A model generated the notes under the pieces. The model made no database searches. It was not told where the DNA came from and saw only the letters and a list, made by a program, of their open reading frames with translations. A stretch of DNA of 64,000 bases from Deinococcus piscis (GTDB lineage: Bacteria > Deinococcota > Deinococci > Deinococcales > Deinococcaceae): the NCBI RefSeq assembly GCF_014653275.1, contig NZ_BNAL01000008.1, positions 28,065 to 92,064 of the forward strand, in the 5' to 3' direction. Below are positions 20,778-30,697 of the stretch, one piece after another. A program made the translations under genes and the position numbers. Position 1 is the first letter of the stretch. Each line of letters starts with the position of its first letter.

Positions 20778-20798
20778 TTAGAAACAAGAAGTTTCTAA
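20778..20798. promoter_or_regulatory. Palindrome upstream of pilM, possible operator
   Basis: Perfect inverted repeat TTAGAAAC-N5-GTTTCTAA, 40 bp before the pilM start. It is AT-rich in a GC-rich genome. No T-run follows on either side, so an operator fits better than a terminator. Confidence 0.4.
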
Positions 20799-20900
20799 AC
20801 TTTGTGGAAGTATGCCCGGATGCTCCTCACAAAATTCATTCAAGTGCCGCCTGGACGTGTTCTGTGGCCTAACGCTACTGCCGATCCGTGCTCTCATCAC

Positions 20901-20922
20901 AAAAAAAGGCCCCGCAGGGCGC
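20901..20922 (-). terminator. Rho-independent terminator after the lipoprotein gene
   Basis: On the minus strand a short GCCC-TGC-GGGGC hairpin is followed by seven T, about 20 bp after the stop at 20944. Confidence 0.75.
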
Positions 20923-20943
20923 TGGAGGAATGAGAAAATTAAG

Positions 20944-21768
20944 CTACGATTTGAGGGCAATCAGCTCCCAGCCGGCAGCCGCTCTCACCAAAATGTAAGT
21001 TCTGTTTCCAATCATTCCAAACGCTTCCATCCGTCCAGGGAGGGAGAGTGGCGTCTGGTCGCCGGGGCGGAAGATTTGACCTCCGCGTAGCTCCAGGCGG
21101 TTGAGTGGGGCGTCCAGGGTGGGCACGCGGGTCACCTCGGCTCCGCCCGGTACGGCCAGCAGGAAATGACTGCCCGCTGCCAGCTTCTCGGAGTGGCCCC
21201 GGTCCACCTGCCAGAAGCGGTCCGCCACCAGCGCGTAGTCGCGCCCGTCGCCGCCTGTCAGTACCTGGGTGGGGCGGCCCAGGGTGCCGGGCATCTCGGC
21301 AGCACTGTAGGAGAGGGCACTGCCATCCTCGCGGTAGATGCGGGTCGAAGACATCGCCACCACCCGGCCTGCGGGGAGGGTTTCGGCTGCGCCGTCTACC
21401 GTGACCACCTGGCCCAACGTAGGCAGCGCGGCCCAGGCCCGTCCCCCGTTCCAGGCCACTGCGCCGGTTGGGGCAGGCCAGCGCGGACAGACGGGCTTCA
21501 ACTGCGGAAGGCGCGCCACGCAGGCCTGGCGGCCATCGCTCCACACGGCCCCTTCTTCCGAAAAAGCGGCCTGTACTTGTGGAGTTGTGGCGGCGGGCAG
21601 ACGGGTCTCACGCTGCTGAGGACTGGGTGCCCGGGCACCTGCAACGGGCGCTGCACTGCCCGCCGGAGCAGGAGCGCAGGCCGAGAGGCCCAGGGTGAGC
21701 CCAAGCACATACAGGGCCGTGGCGAGGCGTGAGAGGGGAGGGATGATTCGGCAGGCGAGCGCAGGCAT
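20944..21768 (-). CDS. Putative lipoprotein, unknown function
   Basis: Predicted 274 aa. The N-terminus MPALACRI...LATALYVLGLTLGLSACAP has a hydrophobic signal and a lipobox LSAC, so the mature protein is probably lipid-anchored at Cys. The body has repeated short strand patterns (VAWNGGRAWAALPTLGQVVTVDG, RDYALVADRFWQVDRGHSEKLAAGSHFLL, IGNRTYILVRAAAGWELIAL) that suggest a beta-propeller-like fold. No catalytic motif seen. Start 21768 was chosen because it gives the cleanest signal sequence; an ATG at 21792 is the alternative. Confidence 0.65.
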   Translation of the reverse strand: MPALACRIIPPLSRLATALYVLGLTLGLSACAPAPAGSAAPVAGARAPSPQQRETRLPAATTPQVQAAFSEEGAVWSDGRQACVARLPQLKPVCPRWPAPTGAVAWNGGRAWAALPTLGQVVTVDGAAETLPAGRVVAMSSTRIYREDGSALSYSAAEMPGTLGRPTQVLTGGDGRDYALVADRFWQVDRGHSEKLAAGSHFLLAVPGGAEVTRVPTLDAPLNRLELRGGQIFRPGDQTPLSLPGRMEAFGMIGNRTYILVRAAAGWELIALKS

Positions 21769-21838
21769 GCTGCTATTCAAGCAGGGGCCCATGACGCTGC
21801 CCTGAGAGCGCCTGGTAGCGACTCTTCTGGGCAGCCGT

Positions 21839-23164
21839 TCAGGCGAGAGTCTGGTCGGCTGGTGGCTGGTCGCGCCACTCCAGCAGCTCGCGGACCAACG
21901 TGTCCAGGCCCACGCCTTCCTGTGCCCGCTCCTCGGGCGTCATGGAAATGCCCCGGCTGGCCTTGACCAGAATCACGTCGCCGTCGCGCACTTCTGCTTT
22001 CAGTGCGGCGGCCAGCTCCGGTACGGTGCGGTAGGCCTGCTTGCCCAGCACCCCGGCATAAGGCCCTACCCCAAAGCACAGGTCCGCACTTTCGCAGGCG
22101 CTGCGGCCCACCTCGGCGTGCAGTTCGGGGGCCGAGTCGCCCAGTTCCAGCATGGTGCCCAGCACGGCGATGCGGCGGCCCCGGAAGTTCTGTAGGGCGC
22201 TCAGTGCGGCCTGCACCGCCAGCGGGCTGGCATTGTAGGCGTCGTCAATGACGGTATAGCGGCCCGAATGAATCTGGTAGCGGCCACTGGGCACCTGCAC
22301 CTGCTCGACGCGTCCGATGGCGTCGGCCAGCGGGAGGCCGTGACTTTCGGCCAGATACAGGCCCAGCACAGCCGCTTCGGCCTGCACCTGGGCCGCCCCA
22401 ACCAGATGGACCGCGTGACCACTGTAAGTAAAGTCGGCTCCCTGCTCGGTCACACGCAGGTCTTGCCCGCTGTGCTGCACCGGCAGGTCCAGGGTCGAAA
22501 ACCCGTAGATGTCCTGCTCTGGGAACCAGGCCCGCGCCTGACTGCCCACCAGGGCGCGTGGAGCGTGCAGAATTTGGCCCTTTTCGTGGGCAATCACTTC
22601 CAGGCTGCCCAGCCGCTCCAGATGCGCGGCCCCGATAGAGGTGACCACGCCCACATCGGGGCGGACCAGGGCGTTCAGTTGGTCCATTTCCCCAACCCGG
22701 TCAATGCCCATTTCGATCACCAGTGGGCGGCCTGAGGCTCCAAACTCAATCAGAAAGCAGGCGATGGCCGGTAAGGTGTTGTACACCGGCATGTAGTGGG
22801 CGTTGAGCGCCGCCGCCACATATGACTTGGTGGTGGTCTTGCCGACGCTGCCGGTAATGCCTACGACCAGCGGATTCTTGGCCCGCTCCTGCTGCGCCCA
22901 GGCGGTCAGGGCAGCCAGCGAGTCCCCGACCTCTACCGTGCGTGGCAGCCGACTCGCGGCCCCCGGCAGGTCGGTCAGCACGAAGGGGGCCCCCCGTTCC
23001 AGCGCCGCTTCGATGTACCGGTTGCCATGCTCTTTTTCGCCGGGCAGGGCCACAAAGGCCGTCTCGGCGTCCGCTTCACGGGAATCCCAGGTCAGACGGA
23101 CCGCGGGGCGTGCCTGCGGGTGGACGGTGGCGTGGAAAGGCAAGGGGCCATGAGGGCTCAACAT
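21839..23164 (-). CDS. murF: UDP-N-acetylmuramoyl-tripeptide--D-alanyl-D-alanine ligase
   Basis: Predicted 441 aa. It adds the D-Ala-D-Ala dipeptide to the UDP-MurNAc-tripeptide in the cytoplasm, the last cytoplasmic step of peptidoglycan precursor synthesis. The Mur-ligase signature VVGITGSVGKTTTK lies near residue 95. Other landmarks are the N-terminal VRLTWDSREADAETAFVALPGEKEHGNRYI, EMGIDRVGEMD, TSIGAAHLERLGS, VIDDAYNASPLAVQAAL and VLGTMLELGDSAPELHAEVG. The start at 23164 is supported by a TAGGCT box 7 nt upstream. murA and alr lie elsewhere in the window. Confidence 0.95.
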   Translation of the reverse strand: MLSPHGPLPFHATVHPQARPAVRLTWDSREADAETAFVALPGEKEHGNRYIEAALERGAPFVLTDLPGAASRLPRTVEVGDSLAALTAWAQQERAKNPLVVGITGSVGKTTTKSYVAAALNAHYMPVYNTLPAIACFLIEFGASGRPLVIEMGIDRVGEMDQLNALVRPDVGVVTSIGAAHLERLGSLEVIAHEKGQILHAPRALVGSQARAWFPEQDIYGFSTLDLPVQHSGQDLRVTEQGADFTYSGHAVHLVGAAQVQAEAAVLGLYLAESHGLPLADAIGRVEQVQVPSGRYQIHSGRYTVIDDAYNASPLAVQAALSALQNFRGRRIAVLGTMLELGDSAPELHAEVGRSACESADLCFGVGPYAGVLGKQAYRTVPELAAALKAEVRDGDVILVKASRGISMTPEERAQEGVGLDTLVRELLEWRDQPPADQTLA

Positions 23165-23171
23165 CCCCTGG

Positions 23172-23177
23172 AGCCTA
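23172..23177 (-). promoter_or_regulatory. -10 box for murF (leaderless layout)
   Basis: TAGGCT on the minus strand ends 7 nt before the murF ATG at 23164. Confidence 0.55.
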
Positions 23178-23224
23178 GCAAAAGGCTGCAGGCAATAAAG
23201 CAAGTTTCGGGCGGTTCTTGCCTG

Positions 23225-23274
23225 GGACAGAGCAGCGGGGCCGCCGGGACGCTGCTCTGTCCTGATGGCCCCGC
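23225..23274. repeat. Two competing hairpins between fakA and murF
   Basis: A perfect 13-bp stem (GGACAGAGCAGCG at 23225-23237 with 23250-23262, 12-nt loop) overlaps a second perfect 8-bp stem (GCGGGGCC at 23236-23243 with GGCCCCGC at 23267-23274). The two cannot form together. No U-tract follows on either strand. It may end fakA transcription or regulate what lies downstream. Confidence 0.5.
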
Positions 23275-23320
23275 AGAGGGCTGAATCCTACCCCTCTCTG
23301 GATGTTGCGCCCCGTCAGTG

Positions 23321-24911
<1,591 letters not shown>

Positions 24912-24919
<8 letters not shown>

Positions 24920-25298
24920 GGCTGACCCCCACCACATTGACCCTGACTTCTTGCAGGTCAATTCCCGCGTGGTGGCGCACGATATGCCGCACCCGGTCTT
25001 CGATGTTCTGCGCCACCGTCGGAATGCTGACGCCGTACGCCACGATCACATTCACCTCGGCCCAGTAGGGCGCGTCCGCGTCTGGCTTTTCCTTGCGGCC
25101 CCTGGCCTGCGCCTTGTTGCCCCGGTGAATGGTCACGCCGTCCTTGACCTGCGAGCGGCCCAGCGCCTTGGTGATGCCTTCTTTGAGGTTCACCGGAGCC
25201 ATGCCCACCACACCGGGAATCTCGTGTGCGGTCAGCCCAATCAGGGACGCCAGCGCCCCATCGGTGATCTGAATACTGCCTTTGGTTGCCTTGCTCAT
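24912..25298 (-). CDS. Asp23/Gls24 family protein
   Basis: Predicted 128 aa. Typical blocks are GSIQITDGALASLIGLTAHEIPGVVGMAPVNLKEGITKALG, GVTIHRGN, YWAEVNVIVAYGVSIPTVAQNIEDRVRHIVRHHAGIDLQEVRVNVVGV. Members of this family help envelope homeostasis; the exact role is unclear. The long in-frame extension upstream (to 25874) runs antisense to another gene and is not real. A TATACT box lies 11 nt before ATG 25298. Translationally coupled to fakA. Confidence 0.9.
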
Positions 25299-25420
25299 GA
25301 GTAGGGCCGAGTATAGGACCTGTGGCCGGGCGGATGTGCGGGGCCGCGTGGGTGGCCGCCCCCTTTTGCTGTACTGCGCACGTTGCCGCGTTGCTGGGCC
25401 AGTTCGGGGCTGCGTGCCGC

Positions 25421-25426
25421 TAGCAT
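25421..25426 (+). promoter_or_regulatory. -10 box for the sulfite-oxidase-like gene (leaderless layout)
   Basis: TAGCAT ends 7 nt before the ATG at 25434. Confidence 0.55.
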
Positions 25427-25433
25427 TTACCGC

Positions 25434-26039
25434 ATGAGCCGCCGCAAGCACTTTGCTGACCCGCCACCCGAACTGGCCGCCCGCTTTCCGCCCCGCCAGC
25501 GGCTGGCGCTGGGGTTCCCTACCCTGACCGCTGCGCCCCCGCCAGAGCCGCTGCCAGCGCGTGAAGACTGGACCCTGCGTATTTTTGGGCTGGCCGGGGA
25601 CCAGACCCTCACCTGGGCCGAGTTGCTGGCGCTGCCCCAGAGCACGCTGACGCTGGATATTCACTGCGTGACCCACTGGTCCAAGCTGGACACCGTGTGG
25701 CAGGGGATACGCACCCGTGACCTGCTCGACGCGCTGGACATCGCTCCAGGGGCTACGCATGTCATGGCCCACGCGCTGGGCGATTACAGCGCGGCGCTCC
25801 CCCTGGCGGACTGGCGCAGGGACGACCTGTTGCTGGCACATACCTATGCGGGCGAACCCCTGGCAGAAAAACACGGCGGCCCGCTACGCCTGGTCGCGCC
25901 ACACCGCTACTTCTGGAAGTCGGTCAAGTGGCTCGAAGGGCTGGAATTCATGGACCGTGACCGTCCCGGCTACTGGGAAGCGCGCGGCTACCATCACCGG
26001 GGCGACCCTTGGCAGAGTGAGCGCTGGGAGAGCGACTGA
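25434..26039 (+). CDS. Sulfite-oxidase-like molybdopterin oxidoreductase, cytoplasmic
   Basis: Predicted 201 aa, matching the short oxidoreductase_molybdenum domain. Cys78 in LDIHCVTHWSKLDTVWQGIRTRDLL is the expected molybdenum ligand. WAELLALPQ, HALGDYSAALPLADWRRDDLLLAHTYAGEPLAEKHGGPLRLVAPHRYFWKSVKWLEGLEFMDRDRPGYWEARGYH complete the family pattern. Unlike MsrP/YedY there is no twin-arginine signal, so it should act in the cytoplasm. The electron donor is unknown and no heme partner is adjacent. The start is supported by the -10 box at 25421. Confidence 0.88.
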   Translation: MSRRKHFADPPPELAARFPPRQRLALGFPTLTAAPPPEPLPAREDWTLRIFGLAGDQTLTWAELLALPQSTLTLDIHCVTHWSKLDTVWQGIRTRDLLDALDIAPGATHVMAHALGDYSAALPLADWRRDDLLLAHTYAGEPLAEKHGGPLRLVAPHRYFWKSVKWLEGLEFMDRDRPGYWEARGYHHRGDPWQSERWESD

Positions 26040-26068
26040 GCGCTGGAAAGGCTGCCAAACTAGAAGCC

Positions 26069-26632
26069 ATGACTTCCGACTTTTCCGCCCCAGAGCGCAC
26101 CCCTGAAGGCTACTTCGTGCCCGACGTGCTGGCACCGGGCCTGACGCTGGTGCTGGTGGGCACCGCGCCCAGCAAGCGCTCGGCGGCGGCGCGGGCCTAC
26201 TACGCCAACCCGCAGAATAAATTCTGGCGCACGCTGCACGCAGTGGGCCTGACGCCCCGGCTGCTCGCCCCCACCGAATTCCCTCTGCTTCCCGAATACG
26301 GCATCGGCCTGACTGACGTGGCCAAGCGGCACAGTGGAGTAGACGCCGCCCTGCCTGCCGAAGCCTGGGCCCCAGACGAACTGCGAGCCAAAGTGCGGCA
26401 GTGGCGGCCCCGCATCGTGGCCTTTACGTCCAAGCGCGGCGCGTCTGAGACGCTGGGCCTGCCCACTGGGCGGCTGCCCTACGGACGGCAGGTCATGGAC
26501 CTGGAAGGCGCAGAGCTGTGGGTGCTGCCCTCAACCAGCCCGCTGGGGCACAACCACTTCAGCCTGGAGCCGTGGCAGCTCCTGGCGGAGCGCGTGGCAG
26601 AGCTAAGGGCGACTCCGCCCTCAGTCCCTTAG
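26069..26632 (+). CDS. mug: Mismatch-specific uracil-DNA glycosylase (MUG/TDG family)
   Basis: Predicted 187 aa. It removes uracil or thymine-type damage opposite G in DNA. Motif 1 is GTAPSKRSAAARAYYANPQNKFWRTLHAVG (31-60) instead of the GINPG of E. coli Mug. Motif 2 is LPSTSPLGH near the end. IGLTDVAKRHSGVDAAL holds Asp92, which I take as the counterpart of the catalytic aspartate reported for the D. radiodurans MUG protein (Asp93, from memory). It sits 29 bp behind the sulfite-oxidase-like gene. Confidence 0.88.
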   Translation: MTSDFSAPERTPEGYFVPDVLAPGLTLVLVGTAPSKRSAAARAYYANPQNKFWRTLHAVGLTPRLLAPTEFPLLPEYGIGLTDVAKRHSGVDAALPAEAWAPDELRAKVRQWRPRIVAFTSKRGASETLGLPTGRLPYGRQVMDLEGAELWVLPSTSPLGHNHFSLEPWQLLAERVAELRATPPSVP

Positions 26633-26645
26633 ACCTTTCGACCCT

Positions 26646-26651
26646 TAGACT
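26646..26651 (+). promoter_or_regulatory. -10 box for OsmC-family gene (leaderless layout)
   Basis: TAGACT ends 7 nt before the ATG at 26659. Confidence 0.55.
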
Positions 26652-26658
26652 GGCAACC

Positions 26659-27078
26659 ATGGCAACGACCAAGACGATGAAGATTGACTGGCTGGGCGAA
26701 CAGCGCTATGTGGGCCGTAGCGAGAACGGCCAGCAGCTCCTGATTGACAACTCGGCCAACAAGGTGGGCGTCTCCCCGATGGACGCCCTGCTGGGGGCGC
26801 TGGGCACCTGCACTGCTTACGACGTGGTGGGCATCATGGCCAAGCGCAAGACTCCGCTGAGCACCTACCGCATCGAGGTGGAAGGCGAGCGGGCTGACAC
26901 GACTCCCGCCCGCTACACCCGCATCACCGTGCGGCACATTGCAGGCGGCGCGGGCGTGACGCTGGAGCAACTGGAAAAAGCTGCCCACCTCAGCCACGAG
27001 AAATACTGCTCGGTAGCGGCCAGCCTGAACGCTGAGATTGTGCTGGACGTGCGCTTGGCCGAGAGTTCGGAAAGCTAA
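26659..27078 (+). CDS. OsmC family protein
   Basis: Predicted 139 aa. It has the OsmC/Ohr fold pattern: a GxSPMDALLGALGTCTAYDVVGIMAKRK helix holding the first conserved cysteine (Cys in LGTCTAY) and LSHEKYCSVAASLN with the second. These two cysteines form the peroxidatic pair in Ohr and OsmC, so reduction of organic hydroperoxides is likely though unproven. Start at 26659 is supported by its -10 box. Confidence 0.9.
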   Translation: MATTKTMKIDWLGEQRYVGRSENGQQLLIDNSANKVGVSPMDALLGALGTCTAYDVVGIMAKRKTPLSTYRIEVEGERADTTPARYTRITVRHIAGGAGVTLEQLEKAAHLSHEKYCSVAASLNAEIVLDVRLAESSES

Positions 27079-27085
27079 GCAGGCA

Positions 27086-27526
27086 TTGAGAGCCAAGCGG
27101 CGCTCCATCTGGCTCCTGCCTGTGTCGCTGGCCTGGGCCTGGGCTGTGCTACCGCCAGTCACGGTGCGCTGGACCAAGCGGGTGAGTCTGCCGTATGTAG
27201 AAAGCGGCGAGACGGTTCACCACCAATACGGTTTCCCTTTTGCCAACCGTGCAGATATGGAGTGGGTCAGCCACAGTCAGGCTTGGTTCGCTGTCCCACT
27301 GGCCCTGAATTGCCTGTTTTGGTTGGCTGTGTTTGGGGTGGTGGCCGGGCTGCTGAGAAAGTGGGCACCGCCGCGCTGGTTGGTGCGGCTGACCTGGGCT
27401 TGGGCGATGTGGATGGCGCTCAGCTTATGGGGCACCATCATGCTGGATGACCACTTCATTACTCCGCCGCCTGTGCTGGAAGATAAGGGTCACACCGTCT
27501 GTTTTTTCTTTCAGCCTTGTGTCTGA
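27086..27526 (+). CDS. Small membrane protein, unknown function
   Basis: Predicted about 146 aa if it starts at the TTG of 27086; no strong start signal is seen and the frame is open upstream to 27038. It has three hydrophobic stretches: an N-terminal WLLPVSLAWAWAVLPPV, AWFAVPLALNCLFWLAVFGVVAGLL and LVRLTWAWAMWMALSLWGTIML. The region between the first two is polar and probably extracytoplasmic. No family recognised. It lies 7 bp behind the OsmC gene and may be cotranscribed. Confidence 0.5.
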   Translation: MRAKRRSIWLLPVSLAWAWAVLPPVTVRWTKRVSLPYVESGETVHHQYGFPFANRADMEWVSHSQAWFAVPLALNCLFWLAVFGVVAGLLRKWAPPRWLVRLTWAWAMWMALSLWGTIMLDDHFITPPPVLEDKGHTVCFFFQPCV

Positions 27527-27551
27527 AGTGACCCTTCTTTAATCCCAGCTC

Positions 27552-28148
27552 TTAATCCCACCGTGTCCTGACCCCGCCCCGGCGCAGCAGCTCCAGCGTT
27601 TGCCCCAGCGGTAGGCCCACCACGTTGCTGTAGTCGCCTGCTATGCCCTGTACCAGCGCCATGCCCAGGCCCTGAATGCCGTAGCCGCCTGCTTTGTCCA
27701 GCCCTTCACCGCTGGCGGCGTAGTGCGCGGTTTCCGCAGGGGAGAGGGCACGAAACGTCACGGCAGTGGTTTCGGAGGCGCTCAGGGTCTGTCCGCCCAC
27801 GACCAGGCACAGGCCAGTGGTGACGTGGTGCGTTTTGCCGCTCAGAAGCGCCGTAAATTCGCGGTTTTCGGCCTCATCGGCGGGTTTGCCCAGCAGTCTG
27901 CCCCCCAGCGCCACCACCGTATCGGCCCCCAGCACGGCGCGGCCAGGGTGGGCAGCGGCGACAGCCTCGGCTTTGCGCTGCGCCAGTTTCACGGCCAGGC
28001 GGACAGGGTCGGTTACAGCGCTGGACTCGTCCACGTCGCTTACCACGACTTCAAAGTCGTCCAGGAGGTGTGCCAGCAGTTCACGGCGGCGCGGACTGCC
28101 TGAGGCAAGGATGAGGGCGGAGCAGGCAGAGGTGGTGAGCTTGGTCAT
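27552..28148 (-). CDS. maf: Maf family nucleoside triphosphate pyrophosphatase
   Basis: Predicted 198 aa. Maf proteins hydrolyse dTTP/UTP or modified nucleotides to monophosphates, a house-cleaning role. Motifs are LILASGSPRRRELL at the N-terminus, VLGADTVVALGGRLLGKPADEAEN, HHVTTGLCLV and KAGGYGIQGLGMALVQGIAGDYSNVVGLPL. Start at 28148 gives the conserved N-terminus; the ATG overlaps the previous stop (ATGA). Confidence 0.95.
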   Translation of the reverse strand: MTKLTTSACSALILASGSPRRRELLAHLLDDFEVVVSDVDESSAVTDPVRLAVKLAQRKAEAVAAAHPGRAVLGADTVVALGGRLLGKPADEAENREFTALLSGKTHHVTTGLCLVVGGQTLSASETTAVTFRALSPAETAHYAASGEGLDKAGGYGIQGLGMALVQGIAGDYSNVVGLPLGQTLELLRRGGVRTRWD

Positions 28149-28654
28149 GCCTGCCAGGGTAAAGCCAGCAGTCCTGGCCAGTCCTCCCGCCGCAGCCAGA
28201 CCAGGCGGTCTGCGCCGTCCTCCCCCAGCAGGCGCAGCAGCACCCCGCCCCGCCCCACGCTCAGCACTTCGGCAGGTTGAGCCGCAGGCCACAGGTGAAG
28301 CTCTGCCCCCGCCTGCACTTGGCGATCAGGCGACGTGTAGGCATCAAAGCCGCCAGTCTGCCTGGCCTGCAACCACAGCGGGCGGGCGGTCAGGCCCAGT
28401 TGCCCGGCAGCGGGCGGCGCTGAGGCTGGTCCGCGCCGCTGCCATTTCGGGCGCAGTAGCGCAGCCACCTGCGCGGGCGGCACGCCCAGCACCCGTGCCA
28501 GTCGCTCGGCAGGCCAGCCCTCGAACAGCCGCGCCTGGGCCTGAGCGCGGGCGTCCCAGGGCCAGCCCAGCAGCGGCCAGAGGAGCGGCCCATGTTTGTG
28601 GGCGCTGAAGGTAGGACTGACAAAAGTGATGGTTGGTGGTTCCGCTGCGCTCAT
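28145..28654 (-). CDS. Protein of unknown function upstream of maf
   Basis: Predicted 169 aa, unusually rich in Trp, Ala, Leu and Pro. It begins MSAAEPPTITFVSPTFSAHKHGPLLWPLLGWPWDARAQAQARLFEGWPAERLARVLGVPPAQVAALLRP, where the last part looks like a helix-turn-helix. The second half has beta-like strands (RPLWLQARQTGGFDAY, AELHLWPAAQPAEVLSVGRGGVLLRLLG). No family recognised. Translationally coupled to maf. The start could also be the ATG at 28735. Confidence 0.6.
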   Translation of the reverse strand: MSAAEPPTITFVSPTFSAHKHGPLLWPLLGWPWDARAQAQARLFEGWPAERLARVLGVPPAQVAALLRPKWQRRGPASAPPAAGQLGLTARPLWLQARQTGGFDAYTSPDRQVQAGAELHLWPAAQPAEVLSVGRGGVLLRLLGEDGADRLVWLRREDWPGLLALPWQA

Positions 28655-28744
28655 GGTTGCTGGTGCGGTTGAAGGGGCAAAACTGTGCAGGCTACGCAGG
28701 CAAAGGAATGTTCCCTGGATTGCTCCGCCGACCATCAGCCCTGA

Positions 28745-29413
28745 TCAGTAGGCCGTTTCGTTCTCCCCGCTCGTGACCAGGCCTATGCCGCCGCTGGTGC
28801 CCAGGCGTGCCGCGCCAGCGCTGATCATGGCCTGGGCGTCTTCGGGGCTCCGCACGCCGCCTGCGGCCTTGATCTGGGCGCGGCCTGCAATCACTTCGCG
28901 CATCAGTTCCACGTCGGCCACGGTGGCCCCGCCGGTAGAAAAACCGGTAGAGGTCTTGACGAAATCGGCCCCGGCATTCACGGCGGCTTCGGTGGCGCGG
29001 CGTTTCTGGTCTTCGTCCAGCAGGGCGGTTTCGATAATCACTTTCAGCACCTGCCCCGGAACGGCCCGGCGCACGGCTTCAATGTCGGCCTGCACTGTGT
29101 CCCAGTCGCCCGCGCGGGCTGCCCCGATGTGAATCACCATGTCCACCTCGTCGGCTCCAGCTTCGGCGCTCAAGCGGGCCTCGGCGGCTTTCTGGTCGCT
29201 GGAGACAGCCCCCAGCGGAAACCCGCACACGGTCGCCACCTTCACGCCGCTACCGGCCAGTTCTTCGGCGGCCAGGCGCACGTACACTGGATTCACGCAC
29301 ACGGCAGCAAAGCTGTGTTCGCGCGCTTCGGCACACAGGCGGCGGATATCGTCGGGCGTGGCCTCGGCTTTGAGCAGGGTGTGGTCAATGTAAGCGGCCA
29401 GGGGATGGGTCAT
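28745..29413 (-). CDS. deoC: Deoxyribose-phosphate aldolase
   Basis: Predicted 222 aa. It cleaves 2-deoxyribose-5-phosphate to glyceraldehyde-3-phosphate and acetaldehyde, part of deoxynucleoside salvage. The Schiff-base lysine is Lys153 in FVKTSTGFSTGGAT. Asp91 in ADEVDMVIHIG and the second lysine in IKAAGGVRSPEDA are also present. Start ATG 29413 (MTHPLAAYIDHTLLKA) is supported by a TACAAT box 7 nt upstream; the ATG three codons earlier is not. Confidence 0.96.
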   Translation of the reverse strand: MTHPLAAYIDHTLLKAEATPDDIRRLCAEAREHSFAAVCVNPVYVRLAAEELAGSGVKVATVCGFPLGAVSSDQKAAEARLSAEAGADEVDMVIHIGAARAGDWDTVQADIEAVRRAVPGQVLKVIIETALLDEDQKRRATEAAVNAGADFVKTSTGFSTGGATVADVELMREVIAGRAQIKAAGGVRSPEDAQAMISAGAARLGTSGGIGLVTSGENETAY

Positions 29414-29420
29414 GGAAAGC

Positions 29421-29426
29421 ATTGTA
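29421..29426 (-). promoter_or_regulatory. -10 box for deoC (leaderless layout)
   Basis: TACAAT on the minus strand ends 7 nt before the ATG at 29413. Confidence 0.6.
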
Positions 29427-29515
29427 GATGGTGGATAGTTCTGCCTGCGGCTGATGGTTGGTGGAGAACACGTGGCTCTATCGCTGGCTGCATCAACCGT
29501 CTCCCATCAACGATT

Positions 29516-29521
29516 TACACT
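29516..29521 (+). promoter_or_regulatory. -10 box for the Bcp peroxiredoxin gene (leaderless layout)
   Basis: TACACT ends 7 nt before the ATG at 29529. Confidence 0.6.
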
Positions 29522-29528
29522 GTCACCC

Positions 29529-30007
<479 letters not shown>

Positions 30008-30011
<4 letters not shown>

Positions 30012-30697
30012 GCGATCTGGAAGCGCTCAAAAAAGAAGCGGCCCTGCGCGCCGTGGCGCTGGTGCAAAGTGGGCAGCGGGTGGGCCTGGGCACTGGCAGC
30101 ACCGCCAAATACGCGATTGAAGAAATCGGGCGCAGGCTACGGGACGGTGAGCTGACTGGCATCGTGGGCGTGTCGACGAGTGAAGCCAGCGAACAATTGG
30201 CCCGCGAGGTTGGGATTCCCACCGAACCGCTGGACCCACGCCCACTGGACATCGCCATTGACGGCGCTGACGAAATCGCCCCGAATCTGGACCTGGTCAA
30301 GGGCCTGGGTGGTGCCCTGGTGCGAGAAAAAGTCACCGAAGTGCAGGCACGGCGGCTGATTATCATTGCCGACCACACCAAGCTGGTGCAGCAGCTGGGC
30401 GAAAAGGCCCCGCTGCCCATTGAAATCGTGCCGTTCGGATTTCTGTCCACCATCGAGCGGCTGCGGGAGTTCCTGCCGGGTGGCCGCCTGCGGATGAGCG
30501 GCGCGCAGAACTATGTCACCGACAACGGCAACTACATTTTTGATGCACAGTTGCCTGCCGACTTTGACGCCCGCGAGCTGGAACGCCGTATCAAGGGCAC
30601 GCTGGGTGTGGTGGACACCGGCCTGTTTCTGGGCATGGCCGAGCGGGCCTTTGTGGCTGCGCCAGGCGGCGTGCAGGAGCTGGTTCGGGGAGAGTAG
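30008..30697 (+). CDS. rpiA: Ribose-5-phosphate isomerase A
   Basis: Predicted 229 aa. It interconverts ribose-5-phosphate and ribulose-5-phosphate. Motifs are VGLGTGSTAKYAIEEIG, IDGADEIAPNLDLVKGLGGALVREKV (catalytic Asp and Glu/Lys region), ADHTKLV and DNGNYIFDAQ. The start is coupled to bcp by a 4-bp overlap. Its TAG stop overlaps the GTG start of the interrupted hydrolase (TAGTG). Confidence 0.96.
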
